A stretch of 64,000 bases of DNA, taken from assembly GCF_900113245.1 (NCBI RefSeq), contig NZ_FOOQ01000002.1:842881-906880 (forward strand). Reading direction: 5' to 3'. Shown piece after piece: positions 42,791 through 51,332 of the stretch. The first letter of the stretch is position 1. Each line of letters starts with the position of its first letter. The notes beneath the pieces are model-generated. The model was not told the origin of the DNA and made no database searches. It saw nothing but the letters and a program-made list of their open reading frames with translations. The stretch comes from Halopelagius inordinatus. GTDB taxonomy: Archaea > Halobacteriota > Halobacteria > Halobacteriales > Haloferacaceae. Both the position numbers and the translations under genes were made by a program.

Positions 42791-42831
42791 GTCCTTACCA
42801 AGGACGCGCTTTACCGCTAAGCTACCCAGGC
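42760..42831 (-). tRNA. tRNA-Thr (anticodon GGT)
   Basis: A 72-nt cloverleaf on the minus strand. Acceptor GCCTGGG pairs with CCTAGGC (one G-T pair). The D-arm is GCTTAGCGGTAAAGC. The anticodon stem is CGTCC/GGACG around loop TTGGTAA with anticodon GGT. The T-arm CCGGG TTCAAAT CCCGG is complete. CCA is not encoded. The 3' end is supplied by the integrated element. Upstream CCTAAAGAG (minus strand) is a possible TATA box. Confidence 0.95.
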
Positions 42832-42907
42832 GCGTCTTCTGATAATGCCGAACTCTCTTTAGGCGTTTCGATTCTGAGGCGGTACGACACGGAGTTTCAC
42901 GGGCGGG

Positions 42908-43636
42908 CTATCGGTCCGTCGCCGACGAGGGAACGCGGTCGTCGGACCCCGAGTCCGTGGCCGAAAGCGACGCGATTCGGTCGGTGGTCGCCTCCGAGAA
43001 CGCCGTCGCGGCGGGGACGAGGCCGCCATCGACGTCGCACTCTCGGCCGAGGTCGGTCGCGTACTCCAACAGAGCAGGCGGTGCCTCCCCGCCGGCGGAG
43101 GTGGTTCCGGCGATGACGGCCAACGCGAAGATGTCGGCCTCCAAGTTGCGGTCGAGTGCCGCGGTGTCTGCGCCCTCGCGGCGGCGGTGCGTCTGGTCGC
43201 GTCCGAACGCCCGAACGACTTCGACGGCGCGGGTGGCCGCGTCGGTTCGGGCGAGGAGGTAGAACCCCCGAGCGACGAGTACGTCCGCCGCGAGAACGTC
43301 CAGGTCGGCGGTGATGTCGCTGTCGTCGTCCGTCGTCCACGGAACGTCGTGAGCGAGCGAACGAGTGAGTCGGAGGCCTTCGTAGATGAGTTGTACGCCG
43401 GCGGCCTGTTCGGCGAGTTCGTCGCTGTCACCGGACGCGGTCCGGTGAGCGGTCGGTCCCCGTTCGGCGTCTGCGTCCACGTTCGAGTCGACTGCGCGTG
43501 CGCTCAACAGTGTCAGCACCGCGGGCGTCATCGAGGTGTCCGAGAGGCGGTCGAACAACACCTCTTTGAGGCGTTCGGGTTCGATATCGTCGAGCACTTC
43601 GCGCGCGGCATCGCGGGCCCGCACGGCGTCGTCCAT
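42908..43636 (-). CDS. Conserved haloarchaeal helical protein (DUF7114-like)
   Basis: A 242-aa all-helical acidic protein. Segments QLIYEGLRLTRSLAHDVPW near residue 80 and AADVLVARGFYLLARTDAA near residue 115 recall the helices of polyprenyl-synthetase-like folds, but the DDxxD motifs are absent. I recall the family as DUF7114; function unknown. It is divergent from the enoyl-CoA hydratase gene with 60 bases between them. The C-terminal 30 residues are low-complexity Ser/Asp. Confidence 0.6.
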   Translation of the reverse strand: MDDAVRARDAAREVLDDIEPERLKEVLFDRLSDTSMTPAVLTLLSARAVDSNVDADAERGPTAHRTASGDSDELAEQAAGVQLIYEGLRLTRSLAHDVPWTTDDDSDITADLDVLAADVLVARGFYLLARTDAATRAVEVVRAFGRDQTHRRREGADTAALDRNLEADIFALAVIAGTTSAGGEAPPALLEYATDLGRECDVDGGLVPAATAFSEATTDRIASLSATDSGSDDRVPSSATDR

Positions 43637-43696
43637 CGGCCGAATGTTACGGCGGGAAGGGCAAAGACCTTTGGAAAACCCACCGGAGAACGGTGC

Positions 43697-44401
43697 ATGA
43701 TTCGGACGACGGCGGACGGACGCGTTCGGACGGTGACTATCGACCGACCCGCCCAGAGAAACGCGCTCGAACCGACTGACCTCGACGCGTTGGAGGCGGC
43801 CGTAACGGAGACAGACGCGTCGGAGACGCCCGTGGTCTACCTCCGCGGCGCGGGCGAGGACGCCTTCTGTGCGGGCGCGGACTTAGACGCCGTCGCCGGA
43901 CTGTCGGACCCCGAGGCGTTCGCCCGCCGCGGCCAACGCGCCGCCGCCGCCATCGCCGAGGCGGACGCCGTCGTCGTCGCGGGAATCGACGGGGCGGCGC
44001 GCGGCGGCGGCGTCGAACTCGCTCTCGCGTGCGACGTTCGGGTCGCCACGCCCGCCGCGACGTTCGCCGAACCGGGCGTGCAGTTCGGCCTGTTCGGCGC
44101 GTGGGGCGGGACGGCCCGCCTCCCGCGTATCGTCGGCGAGGGCGAGGCGATGGATTTTGCGCTCTCCGGACGAGTCGTCGGCGCGGCGGAGGCGCGGCGG
44201 ATGGGATTGGTGTCGCGCGTCACCGACGACCCGCGGTCGGTGACGACCGAGATAGCCCAGAACCGCCCCGACGCGCTCTGTGTCGTCAAAGAACGCCTCC
44301 GCGACGACGCCGGAGACGAGGTGCGCGAACGGGCGGAGGCGGAGGCGTTCGGGCGTCTGCACGGCCGTTACGCCGACGACATCGCCGCCGAACGCGAGTG
44401 A
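43697..44401 (+). CDS. Enoyl-CoA hydratase/isomerase family protein
   Basis: A 234-aa crotonase-fold enzyme. The oxyanion-hole segments are DAFCAGADLDAVAGL near residue 55 and IDGAARGGGVELALACDVRV near residue 98; FGAWGGTARLPRIVG near residue 135 holds the position of the second catalytic Glu of true hydratases, here replaced by small residues. The reaction may therefore differ from simple hydration. The frame is open far upstream but the family N-terminus (MIRTTADGRVRTVTIDRP) fixes the ATG at 43697. Confidence 0.85.
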   Translation: MIRTTADGRVRTVTIDRPAQRNALEPTDLDALEAAVTETDASETPVVYLRGAGEDAFCAGADLDAVAGLSDPEAFARRGQRAAAAIAEADAVVVAGIDGAARGGGVELALACDVRVATPAATFAEPGVQFGLFGAWGGTARLPRIVGEGEAMDFALSGRVVGAAEARRMGLVSRVTDDPRSVTTEIAQNRPDALCVVKERLRDDAGDEVRERAEAEAFGRLHGRYADDIAAERE

Positions 44402-44426
44402 GAGCCGAGACCGAAAAGAGAGCGAC

Positions 44427-45260
44427 TCAGGGTCGAAGCGACTCGGGCGCGGGCGGCATGTGGCGCTTGTGTTCGCTCCGTTCGTACAGTTCGACGACGC
44501 GGTCGACCGTCGCCTCGTCGACGCCGAGATGCCGGACGGTGGCCGCCTTCGAGAGAGGGCCGTCCACGTGGAGTGCGAGGACGGCATCGATGGTGTCGTA
44601 GTCGACGCCCATCTCCTCTTCGTCGGTCTGTCCCGCCCACATCTCCGCGGAGGGCGTCTTCGACACCAGGTCGTCCGGGACGCCGAGAGACGCCGCGAGT
44701 TGCCGGACCTGCTGTTTGTAGAGATTCCCGATGGGGTTGCAGTCGACCGCTTGGTCGCCGTACTTCGTGAAGTATCCGAGAAGCGCCTCCGAACGGTTGC
44801 CCGTCCCGAGGACGATCTTGTTCTCGTAGTTTGCGACGAAGTAACCCAACACGGCGCGGGTCCGCACGTAGACGTTCCCGGCGGCCTGTTTGTCGTCTGC
44901 GGCCTCGGGGAACACGTCGAAGAACTCCTCTGCGATGGGCTGGATTTCGATGACGTCGTACTCGATACCGAGCATCTGGGCGACGCGTTCGGCGTCGCTC
45001 ATGTTCTCTTCTGCGTTGACTTCGCTCGGCATCACGATACCGTGGAGGTTCTCTTCGCCGAGTGCCTCCGCGGCGAGAAACGCCGTCGTGGTGCTGTCGA
45101 TGCCGCCGGAGAGGCCGAGGACCGCGCCGTCGGCACCGGCGTCGGAGACGACGTCGCGAACGAACTGGAGAACGTGGTCGCGGGTCGTTTCGAGTTCCGA
45201 ATCAGAAAGCCGGAGGTCGAGTGGCGCCGACCGGCCGAGGACCGTCGTTTCTTCGCTCAT
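44427..45260 (-). CDS. nadE: NAD+ synthetase
   Basis: A 277-aa ammonia-type NAD synthetase that amidates deamido-NAD+ using ATP. The PP-loop GLSGGIDSTTTAFLAAEAL lies near residue 51, GTGNRSEALLGYFTKYGD near residue 152 and KTPSAEMW near residue 200. No glutaminase domain is present, so ammonia is the nitrogen donor or is supplied by another protein. The ATG at 45260 (MSEETTVLG) is chosen over an upstream ATG at 45296, whose extra 12 residues look non-halophilic. Confidence 0.94.
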   Translation of the reverse strand: MSEETTVLGRSAPLDLRLSDSELETTRDHVLQFVRDVVSDAGADGAVLGLSGGIDSTTTAFLAAEALGEENLHGIVMPSEVNAEENMSDAERVAQMLGIEYDVIEIQPIAEEFFDVFPEAADDKQAAGNVYVRTRAVLGYFVANYENKIVLGTGNRSEALLGYFTKYGDQAVDCNPIGNLYKQQVRQLAASLGVPDDLVSKTPSAEMWAGQTDEEEMGVDYDTIDAVLALHVDGPLSKAATVRHLGVDEATVDRVVELYERSEHKRHMPPAPESLRP

Positions 45261-45436
45261 CGACTGCAGATACCGTCTCGGAGAACTAATAGGCACGTGT
45301 TGTCGGCGTTCGGTGGACGAGCGTCAAATTAGGTCGGGTATCTTCGAGTATGTGAGAACTGGGAGCGTCAGAACGGTCGAGATGTCGCTACCGGAAGCGA
45401 GTCGCGCGTCGAAAATCGAGGGGGCCGTCGCGCGGG

Positions 45437-45637
45437 CTAAAGGAGCAGTGCGACGACGGCTAACACGAGGAACACCACGACGAGAATCTTCGCGATGTCC
45501 ATCGACAGTCCGGCGATTCCCTGTGCACCGACTGCGTACGCGACCAGTGCCAGTACGAAAAACACTAGCGCGTAGTAGAGGAAGTCACCGCTGAACTGTA
45601 CGGGCGATAGTACCTGAGCGAACGTTTGCTGAAGCAT
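45437..45637 (-). CDS. DUF1328-type small membrane protein
   Basis: A 66-aa protein with two membrane helices (FLYYALVFFVLALVAYAVGA and IAKILVVVFLVLAVVALLL) separated by GIAGLSMD, the DUF1328/YtjA layout. Function unknown; in bacteria such proteins are stress-linked. A longer open frame exists but the ATG at 45637 begins the recognisable protein. Confidence 0.82.
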   Translation of the reverse strand: MLQQTFAQVLSPVQFSGDFLYYALVFFVLALVAYAVGAQGIAGLSMDIAKILVVVFLVLAVVALLL

Positions 45638-45808
45638 TGGTGTTACTCTCCTGCCCAATATCTCCGGTGTACGGGCCTGTGTCGTCGCCGTTCCCGTTTC
45701 CGTTGGACTCGGGCACGTACAGATACTCCCGTTACCGCAAAGACACCCCTGCCAAACCACTTTGGAAAACGGTTGGATGCCCTGACTGTGTGAATACTTC
45801 CGAGCGGG

Positions 45809-46066
45809 CTATCCGAGGTAGCACGTCGTGTTACACGAACTACACTTGAGGGCGCCGTCGTGCGACAGCATCACCCCGTCCGAGCACTTCGAGCACCGGC
45901 CGCAGATGCCGACGCCCGTCGCCCGTCCGACCGCCTTGAGCGCCGTTTCGAGGTACCGTAGCTGTTCTGTCTGTCGCTCGACTGCGGCCGCTAACGCGTC
46001 GAGTTGGTCGGTCGTGCTGTCTGCGTTTCGGACCATGCTGAGGAGGTTTTCGGTCATATCGGTCAC
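45809..46066 (-). CDS. Small zinc-ribbon protein with N-terminal coiled coil
   Basis: An 85-aa protein. Residues 1-48 form an amphipathic coiled coil (DQLDALAAAVERQTEQLRYL). Residues 54-84 hold six Cys (ICGRCSKCSDG, LKCSSCNTTC), enough for a zinc ribbon. It may be a nucleic-acid or protein-binding adaptor. It stands alone between DUF1328 and Mn catalase, all on the minus strand. Confidence 0.65.
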   Translation of the reverse strand: MTDMTENLLSMVRNADSTTDQLDALAAAVERQTEQLRYLETALKAVGRATGVGICGRCSKCSDGVMLSHDGALKCSSCNTTCYLG

Positions 46067-46373
46067 TGTCTCGTCCGAGTCGGACGCGGTTCTGCCTGTC
46101 TCGAACCGCCTACTCGACCCGTTCTACGCGCCGCGACGGTATCTCTTCTCCACCTACGTACTTCGGTCCTCAGGCCGAAATACCGCCGGTTTGGACGGGG
46201 AAATCGAAGACGACTGAGAGAGAACCGAGGCGGCGTCGCACGGCGGCCGCGGACTCGTCTCGCACTCCGACGGAGTACGTCCGGAGGAACTCCTCTACGA
46301 GTCGCTTCGAGAGTGAATCGCGGTTGACGTAGAGGAACGCGAGTCGAACGAGAGAGGTGGGCGACTCGGTCAG
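46067..46373 (-). other. Gap between catalase and zinc-ribbon genes; open frame after the catalase stop
   Basis: No gene with a valid start is seen. Directly after the catalase TAA, the same minus-strand frame stays open for 67 codons to a TGA at 46170-46172. The translation starts LTESPTSLVRLAFLYVNRDS and has no ATG/GTG/TTG near its beginning. It may be chance, given the high GC, or a remnant. Confidence 0.3.
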
Positions 46374-47237
46374 TTACTCGTCAGCGTCTTCGCCCTGTGG
46401 CGACGGGTTGTTGTGCGTCTCGGGCTTCGAGACCTGTATCCCCGGGTCGTACCCTTCGACGTCCTGTTGGTTGATGAACGAGAACGTCCCTTCCCCGTCC
46501 GGCGCCGCGCCCGACGTCCAGGGCGCTTCTGGGTCCGACTGCCCTTCTACGTCCGTCGCCATGAACGAGTAGTTGAACTCCTGGTTCTCCTCGTCGTCCG
46601 GGAAACTGTCCGGAATCGGGAACACGTCGAACACCTCCTCGGAGTCGCCGAGGTCCTTCAGGATCTGTATCCACTGGTTTTGGTGCATCGTGTCGCGGGC
46701 GATGAGATACGAGAGCATGTCCTTCATCCCGGGGTCGTCGGTCATCTCGTAGAGGCGGCAGGCGAGTTGTCGCCCCGTCGATTCGGCGGCGATGTTCGAA
46801 CACATGTCGGCCGCGAGGTTGCCGGAGGCGACGACGTAGTTCCCGTTGAACGGCACACCGTTGGCGTCGACGAACAGCGGATTCAGACCGCCAGAGAGGA
46901 ACTGCCGAGGTTGGAGTCCGGCGAGGGTCGTGTAGTCGTCGCCGTGTTTCATCTCCTCTTTCAGTTCGACCGGCGCTCCCTGGAGGTTCTTGTGCACCGC
47001 AGTCGAGAGCATCTCGATGTGGCCGAACTCCTCGGTTGCGGTGTTCATGAGCGCCCGTTTGTACGGCATGAACTCCTCAGTCTGCGGCAGACCCGCCGCC
47101 TGCGCCATATACTGCAGCGCAACGCGGAGTTCGCCCTCGACGCCGCCGATGGCCTGCTGTAGCATCTTCGCGAATATCGGGTCCGGGTCTTCGACTTCGA
47201 CTTTGTACTGGAGCTTACTTCCCTCGTGGTAGAACAT
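46374..47237 (-). CDS. Manganese catalase
   Basis: A 287-aa dimanganese catalase that splits hydrogen peroxide. Metal ligands are visible as Glu in GGVEGELRVALQYMAQA near residue 34, Glu and His in ATEEFGHIEM near residue 69, and Glu and His in NIAAESTGRQL and RDTMHQNQWI. The C-terminal 60 residues are a Pro/Asp-rich lasso-type extension. It begins with ATG at 47237; TATATAC on the minus strand lies about 35-41 bases upstream. The 252 bases before it (47238-47489) hold this AT-rich promoter and no gene. Confidence 0.93.
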   Translation of the reverse strand: MFYHEGSKLQYKVEVEDPDPIFAKMLQQAIGGVEGELRVALQYMAQAAGLPQTEEFMPYKRALMNTATEEFGHIEMLSTAVHKNLQGAPVELKEEMKHGDDYTTLAGLQPRQFLSGGLNPLFVDANGVPFNGNYVVASGNLAADMCSNIAAESTGRQLACRLYEMTDDPGMKDMLSYLIARDTMHQNQWIQILKDLGDSEEVFDVFPIPDSFPDDEENQEFNYSFMATDVEGQSDPEAPWTSGAAPDGEGTFSFINQQDVEGYDPGIQVSKPETHNNPSPQGEDADE

Positions 47238-47489
47238 CTATGACACCACCGGAAGCAACAAACCGATATCGTATATATCTGATACGGCATCTGGCTGAGA
47301 GTGCCTCTATCGGAAAATTAACCGGACTACTACGCTCAGATACTTTTGTATGTATGCTGGTATAATCACCGAAGTTGACTAACTGATTGTCATTTTTTCC
47401 GGTTCCGTTTCGGCGAGAGATAGAGACCGGTCGAGAGCGGATTCGACCGTTCGCCCACCGTCCCGACGGAAGTACCCTGAATCGGGCCC

Positions 47490-47723
47490 CTATTCGGACG
47501 ACGCGCCGACGAGAGTCTCGTCTCGCATCCCCTGCTCTAGGGAACGGACGTACTCGTCTGGGTGTTCGAGAACCCACTGCCTCGCGGCGTCGAAGTTGTA
47601 CGTCTCCAACCCGTCGAGTACGTCCTCCGAGAGCATGTCGTGGGTACCCATCTGGCGCATCGTCGTGAGTTCGCAGTGGACCTGACGCGGTACCGTGACC
47701 GGTCCCGTATCGGACTCGCTCAT
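47490..47723 (-). CDS. Small haloarchaeal hypothetical protein
   Basis: A 77-aa acidic protein (MSESDTGPVTVPRQVHCELT; LDGLETYNFDAARQWVLEHP near residue 42). The helical C-terminal half resembles small stress or regulatory proteins, but I recognise no family. The frame is open further upstream; the ATG at 47723 is chosen because the upstream extension is Arg-rich and unlike a haloarchaeal protein. Confidence 0.55.
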   Translation of the reverse strand: MSESDTGPVTVPRQVHCELTTMRQMGTHDMLSEDVLDGLETYNFDAARQWVLEHPDEYVRSLEQGMRDETLVGASSE

Positions 47724-48124
47724 GGGCGTCGTCTCACGCGGCTCGCACTTAGGCTTCAGTATCAGTAATCCCGTCTGTACAGCGGAGAGAACGCTTCTCC
47801 GTCGTTCGTGCCGGTGGTCGGTGCGGGGCGATATCCGACGGCGTTCGGAGTGTACGTCCCGAAGCGAGAAGTCGAACCGCGAGAGAGATAGTGCGTTTGG
47901 GAGTGCCTCTGTCCGCAGTCGTGATTGTCGGCGAGAACGCATATCGTTAGTGGCCACTGCCGTCGGTTCGTCCGGGTACCGCGTCACGGCCCGTGGTCGG
48001 TTCCCCTCTCACCCGAGTCGAGAGCGAAGGGGTGTGAGTTTCGCAACCGATATAAAGCGCGGAGCCGTGGTTTCGAATCGTCGTCTCCACTCTCCGAGTG
48101 CAGACGAAGCGTGACCCGCACGGA
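47724..48124. promoter_or_regulatory. Intergenic region with tRNA-Gly promoter
   Basis: About 400 bases with no gene that I can support. Near the right end, CGATATAAAG at 48047-48056 is a strong TATA-like box about 70 bases before the tRNA-Gly gene, leaving a short 5' leader. The remainder is GC-rich and featureless to my eye. Confidence 0.45.
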
Positions 48125-48195
48125 GCGCCGATGGTCCAGTGGTAGGACATTAGCTTCCCAAGCTAATAGCCCGGGTTCAATTCCCGGTCGGCGCA
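48125..48195 (+). tRNA. tRNA-Gly (anticodon CCC)
   Basis: A 71-nt cloverleaf. Acceptor GCGCCGA pairs with TCGGCGC, discriminator A. The anticodon stem TTAGC/GCTAA encloses loop TTCCCAA with anticodon CCC. The T-arm is CCGGG TTCAATT CCCGG. CCA is not encoded and no intron is seen. Confidence 0.95.
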
Positions 48196-48231
48196 TTCTG
48201 CGACGAACGAAGCGAGACAGGCAGTCGCGTC

Positions 48232-48774
48232 TCAGTCCTCCGCCGTGGTCGTCTCGCAGGCGCCGGGGGTGTCTTCGACCCAAACGCCGAGTTGGCCGTC
48301 GGCACCGATTCGTCCTTCGAGGCCGTAACACGGGAAGTCCGTCTTCTCCGTGGCGAACGTGCGCCACTCCTCGCGTTCGTCGATTCGGAAATGGACCGTG
48401 TAACTCTCCGCGTTCTCGGTCCACGGCCCGTCGACCCGTCTCGTCGTTCCGTCCGAGTCGGTGCCGAGTCGATACGACGACCAAAACGCCACCTCGCCGC
48501 GGCGTTCCACGAGGACGTGCATCGTGTGCGCCTGGTCGTGCAGATTCACCACCCTGACGTAGCCCAGACTCGTTTCCTCGTCGGTCCGGGCCGACGTCGA
48601 GTCGCGTTCGGAGTCAGTCTCCGATTCTTCGCCACCCCCGTCTTCGCCCCCGTCGTCGTCGTTTCGGGCGTTCGTTCCTCCGCACCCCGCGAGGCCCGCC
48701 GCGCCGACGGCGGAAATCGAGAGCAGACGGCGTCGAGAGAGCGTCCGAGAGCTACGGCCGTCGCGTCGGTTCAT
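48232..48774 (-). CDS. Tat lipoprotein of unknown function
   Basis: A 180-aa exported lipoprotein with twin arginines (SRRRLLSISAVGAAGLAG then Cys). A Glu/Asp/Gly/Ser-rich linker (residues 35-65) leads to a beta-sandwich-like domain (GYVRVVNLHDQAHTMHVLVE near residue 73; YTVHFRIDEREEWRTFATE) with two Cys near the end (DFPCYGLEG, GACETT) that may form a disulfide. No family recognised. The ATG at 48774 is the one that gives a normal Tat n-region. Confidence 0.7.
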   Translation of the reverse strand: MNRRDGRSSRTLSRRRLLSISAVGAAGLAGCGGTNARNDDDGGEDGGGEESETDSERDSTSARTDEETSLGYVRVVNLHDQAHTMHVLVERRGEVAFWSSYRLGTDSDGTTRRVDGPWTENAESYTVHFRIDEREEWRTFATEKTDFPCYGLEGRIGADGQLGVWVEDTPGACETTTAED

Positions 48775-48818
48775 GGACGCGACTCCGTAGCAGGGGGCAA
48801 AAGGTTTGCCGTCGAGAG

Positions 48819-49010
48819 TTACAGAGAACAGAGACTGTCGGCGGCGACGTCTCCGATTCGGTCGCCGACGCGGACGCCGGAGTAGACGGGACGCGCCCGA
48901 CGCCACCGAACTGCAGTTCGTCCGGGTGGCGGGGGATGCCGCACGCGCGCCAGTCGCGCGCCGAGGTGGTAACCTCGCGCCCACCCGTCCGTCGGTTCCG
49001 GGTCGGTCAC
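48819..49010 (-). CDS. Possible 63-aa protein overlapping the Nmad3-like gene
   Basis: A GTG start overlaps the stop of the upstream Nmad3-like gene by 3 bases. The product begins MTDPEPTDGWARGYHLGARL and ends YSGVRVGDRIGDVAADSL plus three residues. The ends look like a real haloarchaeal protein, while the middle is Arg/Pro-rich and could reflect a sequencing or mutational frameshift. Translational coupling is likely if it is real. Confidence 0.5.
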   Translation of the reverse strand: MTDPEPTDGWARGYHLGARLARVRHPPPPGRTAVRWRRARPVYSGVRVGDRIGDVAADSLCSL

Positions 49011-49735
49011 CCGAAGAAGTCGTCGAACGCTCGGGAGTCGAGGAGGTCCAGAAGCGTCGCGGTGGCGTCGTCGTCGAACCAGAGGCGGCGACGCCACCAC
49101 GGACCGCGGCCCGAGTCGTTCGAGAGTCGGGTGACGAGTTCGTTCGCGTCCGCACCTGCCGCCGGGGAACTGAGCGGAACGACCCGGTCGAAGAGGCGGG
49201 AGTTCGGCGTTCCGGCGACGAGAACCTTCGCGTCGAACGGGTCGCGCTTGACGTGGGCGTTGTTGGCGAATCGCTCGCGATCGACGGTCGAGAGCGTCTC
49301 GTACTCCTCGCCCGTCACCGCGAACGCCACCTCGAACGCGCCGATGAGGTAGACCCCCCAGTCGGGCGAGAGATACGGTTCGGCCTCGTCGTACTCGCCG
49401 TGGAAGTCGAGCGTCGCGTAAAACAGGAGCCAGTCGCCGGGGTCGAGCGTCGAGAGCGGACCGGCCTTCACCGCGTGGTCGTCGCCGTACGTGTACGACT
49501 CGCAGTACGGATACGTCGCGAACTCCGGGTCGAGGTGGACCGGTCGGTCCATCGCGTCGGACGGGAGTTCGACCGGCGGGTCGAGGTCCGCGTACGTCGG
49601 CACCGTGGCAACGGGCAGGGTGGGTTTTCGTTCCGGTATCGGGACGTAGACGAACGTTCCGTCGGGATACACCGGCCCGCGGACGCCCGGGAGGTTCGTG
49701 TTGGCAGCGACGTTGATGGCTATCGCGCGGGGCAT
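49007..49735 (-). CDS. Nmad3-like (nucleotide modification associated domain) protein
   Basis: A 242-aa protein. The N-terminus AINVAANTNLPGVRGPVYPD near residue 6, followed by GTFVYVPIPE, matches my memory of nucleotide modification associated domain 3. ALDFHGEYDE-like segments (YATLDFHGEYDEAEPYLSPD near residue 105) and WGVYLIGAFEV follow. In bacteria such domains occur in DNA base-modification clusters. No DNA methylase or modification gene is adjacent here, so the cellular role is open. Confidence 0.6.
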   Translation of the reverse strand: MPRAIAINVAANTNLPGVRGPVYPDGTFVYVPIPERKPTLPVATVPTYADLDPPVELPSDAMDRPVHLDPEFATYPYCESYTYGDDHAVKAGPLSTLDPGDWLLFYATLDFHGEYDEAEPYLSPDWGVYLIGAFEVAFAVTGEEYETLSTVDRERFANNAHVKRDPFDAKVLVAGTPNSRLFDRVVPLSSPAAGADANELVTRLSNDSGRGPWWRRRLWFDDDATATLLDLLDSRAFDDFFG

Positions 49736-49799
49736 GGTCGAGAGTACAGACTACGTGGCGGCCGATACCGACGGTTCGAACGCGGAGACGCACGCGCGA

Positions 49800-50129
49800 T
49801 TACGTGAGTCGACCCGCGCAGTTCCAGCACCGGTCGAACGTCCGGTCGGGTTCGTTCTCCACTCCGCACCGGGGACAGAGGCGCGCGGTCGGTCCGTCGG
49901 GCGCGTCGTCCCGCAACTCGGTCGCCTGCAGTCGCGGGACGCCCACCGCGTCGCGTCCCCCGGGTGCGGTCCGGACGTGAGACTCCCCGTTCGACGCGTC
50001 GTCCCCGTCGGCGCCGAACGGCGTCTCGTACTGGACACCCTCGTCGTCGCCGAGGAGGTACCGGTACACCACCAACTGGAGCACCGTGAGGCCGATGGCG
50101 TAGACGACTATCCATCCCCACGCGTCCAT
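49800..50129 (-). CDS. Membrane-anchored zinc-ribbon protein
   Basis: A 109-aa protein: one membrane helix (WIVVYAIGLTVLQLVVYRYL at residues 6-25), a polar Asp/Gly-rich linker and a C-terminal zinc ribbon (CPRCGVENEPDRTFDRCWNC near residues 85-104). This layout recurs in haloarchaeal hypothetical proteins. Function unknown. Confidence 0.65.
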   Translation of the reverse strand: MDAWGWIVVYAIGLTVLQLVVYRYLLGDDEGVQYETPFGADGDDASNGESHVRTAPGGRDAVGVPRLQATELRDDAPDGPTARLCPRCGVENEPDRTFDRCWNCAGRLT

Positions 50130-50208
50130 ACTGTGCTAGACGGTACCAGGGCACTTTATCCTTCGGACGAATCGGCTGATTTTGCCTCGATTCGAACTCG
50201 GACCCCGT

Positions 50209-51114
50209 TCAAGAGGAGTCCGGTTTGGAGAGGTCGCGGCCGAACTCGTCGAACGTCTCGAGGTCGTCGGGGAGGTCGTACGGGATCTTCCGTTCTTCCT
50301 GTCGGTTCGTGAGTCTGTCTTGAATCGGGTCCGCGACGGACTCCCACCCCGGCTTTACCTTCACGCTCTTTGCGGGGATGCCGACGACGATGTGGTGGGC
50401 GGGCACGTCGCCTTGCACCGCCGCGCGCGCGCCGACGACGGCGTTCTCGCCGATTCGGCAGCCCGCGCGGACCATCGAGTCGTAGGTGATTCGGGCGTCG
50501 TCCTCGACGACGGTGTGAAAGTTCTCGACTCTCGTCTGGTCGACGATGTCGTGGTCGTGGCTGTAGACGTGGGCGTTGTCGGAGATGGACACCCGGTCGC
50601 CGATAGTCAGTTTCCCCCTGTCGTCCAAGTGGACGTCGTCGTGGACGACGGTGTTGTCGCCGATGGTGATGTTGTGGCCGTAGGTGAACGTGATACCTTT
50701 GAAAAAGCGGCAGTTGTCCCCGCACTCCTCGAAGAGGTGGTTCGCGAGCATCTGCCTGAATCGGAGCGCAAAGTGGATGTTGTCGGCCATCGGCGTCGCG
50801 TCGAACTGCCGCCAGAGCCACTGCAGGTGTTTCGAGCGCGTGAACGTCGATTCGTCCTTCTCCGCGTAGTACTCCGACTCCAGCGTCGCGTTGCACGGGT
50901 CGTACCCCTGCAGTCGGACGCGTTCGGCCGCGGAGATATCCTCGCCCGCCTGCCACCGTTCGTACGCCTCGCGGTCGCCGTAGAGGTCGACGAGAACGTC
51001 TCTGACGACCTCGCAGGTGTCCTCCTCGGAGGAGAGTCGTTCGTCCACCTCGTCGATAAACGACTGGACGTTCCGCTCCGCCTCCTCGGGGAGAGAGACG
51101 TGGACTTTCGTCAT
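50209..51114 (-). CDS. Left-handed beta-helix acyltransferase
   Basis: A 301-aa protein. Residues 1-125 are a helical region starting MTKVHVSLPEEAERNVQSFI, an RHH-like opening. From about residue 135 hexapeptide repeats form a left-handed beta-helix (ITFTYGHNITIGDNTVVHDD; GKLTIGDRVSISDNAHVYSH), typical of the O-acetyltransferase/LbH group, ending VVGIPAKSVKVKP. The acceptor could be a sugar or an antibiotic-like molecule. The ATG at 51114 precedes the folded N-terminus; the frame runs open to 51306. Confidence 0.82.
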   Translation of the reverse strand: MTKVHVSLPEEAERNVQSFIDEVDERLSSEEDTCEVVRDVLVDLYGDREAYERWQAGEDISAAERVRLQGYDPCNATLESEYYAEKDESTFTRSKHLQWLWRQFDATPMADNIHFALRFRQMLANHLFEECGDNCRFFKGITFTYGHNITIGDNTVVHDDVHLDDRGKLTIGDRVSISDNAHVYSHDHDIVDQTRVENFHTVVEDDARITYDSMVRAGCRIGENAVVGARAAVQGDVPAHHIVVGIPAKSVKVKPGWESVADPIQDRLTNRQEERKIPYDLPDDLETFDEFGRDLSKPDSS

Positions 51115-51332
51115 TGCATCTTGGTTCGCCTCCCGAAGACAAATCGGTTCGGTTGTGCGCAGACGGTGGTGAACCGAACGCGAACTCCCCGAGACGGCAC
51201 AGACGACCCCGCGTATCCGCGAACACGCCGCGTTCGACGGCCGGTTCGCGAGGCGGCGCGAGCGAACCGTCCTCGGACAGGTGTGCCATCGAACACCGAT
51301 GCTCACTTCAGCGCCGTCCGAGAGATACCCCC

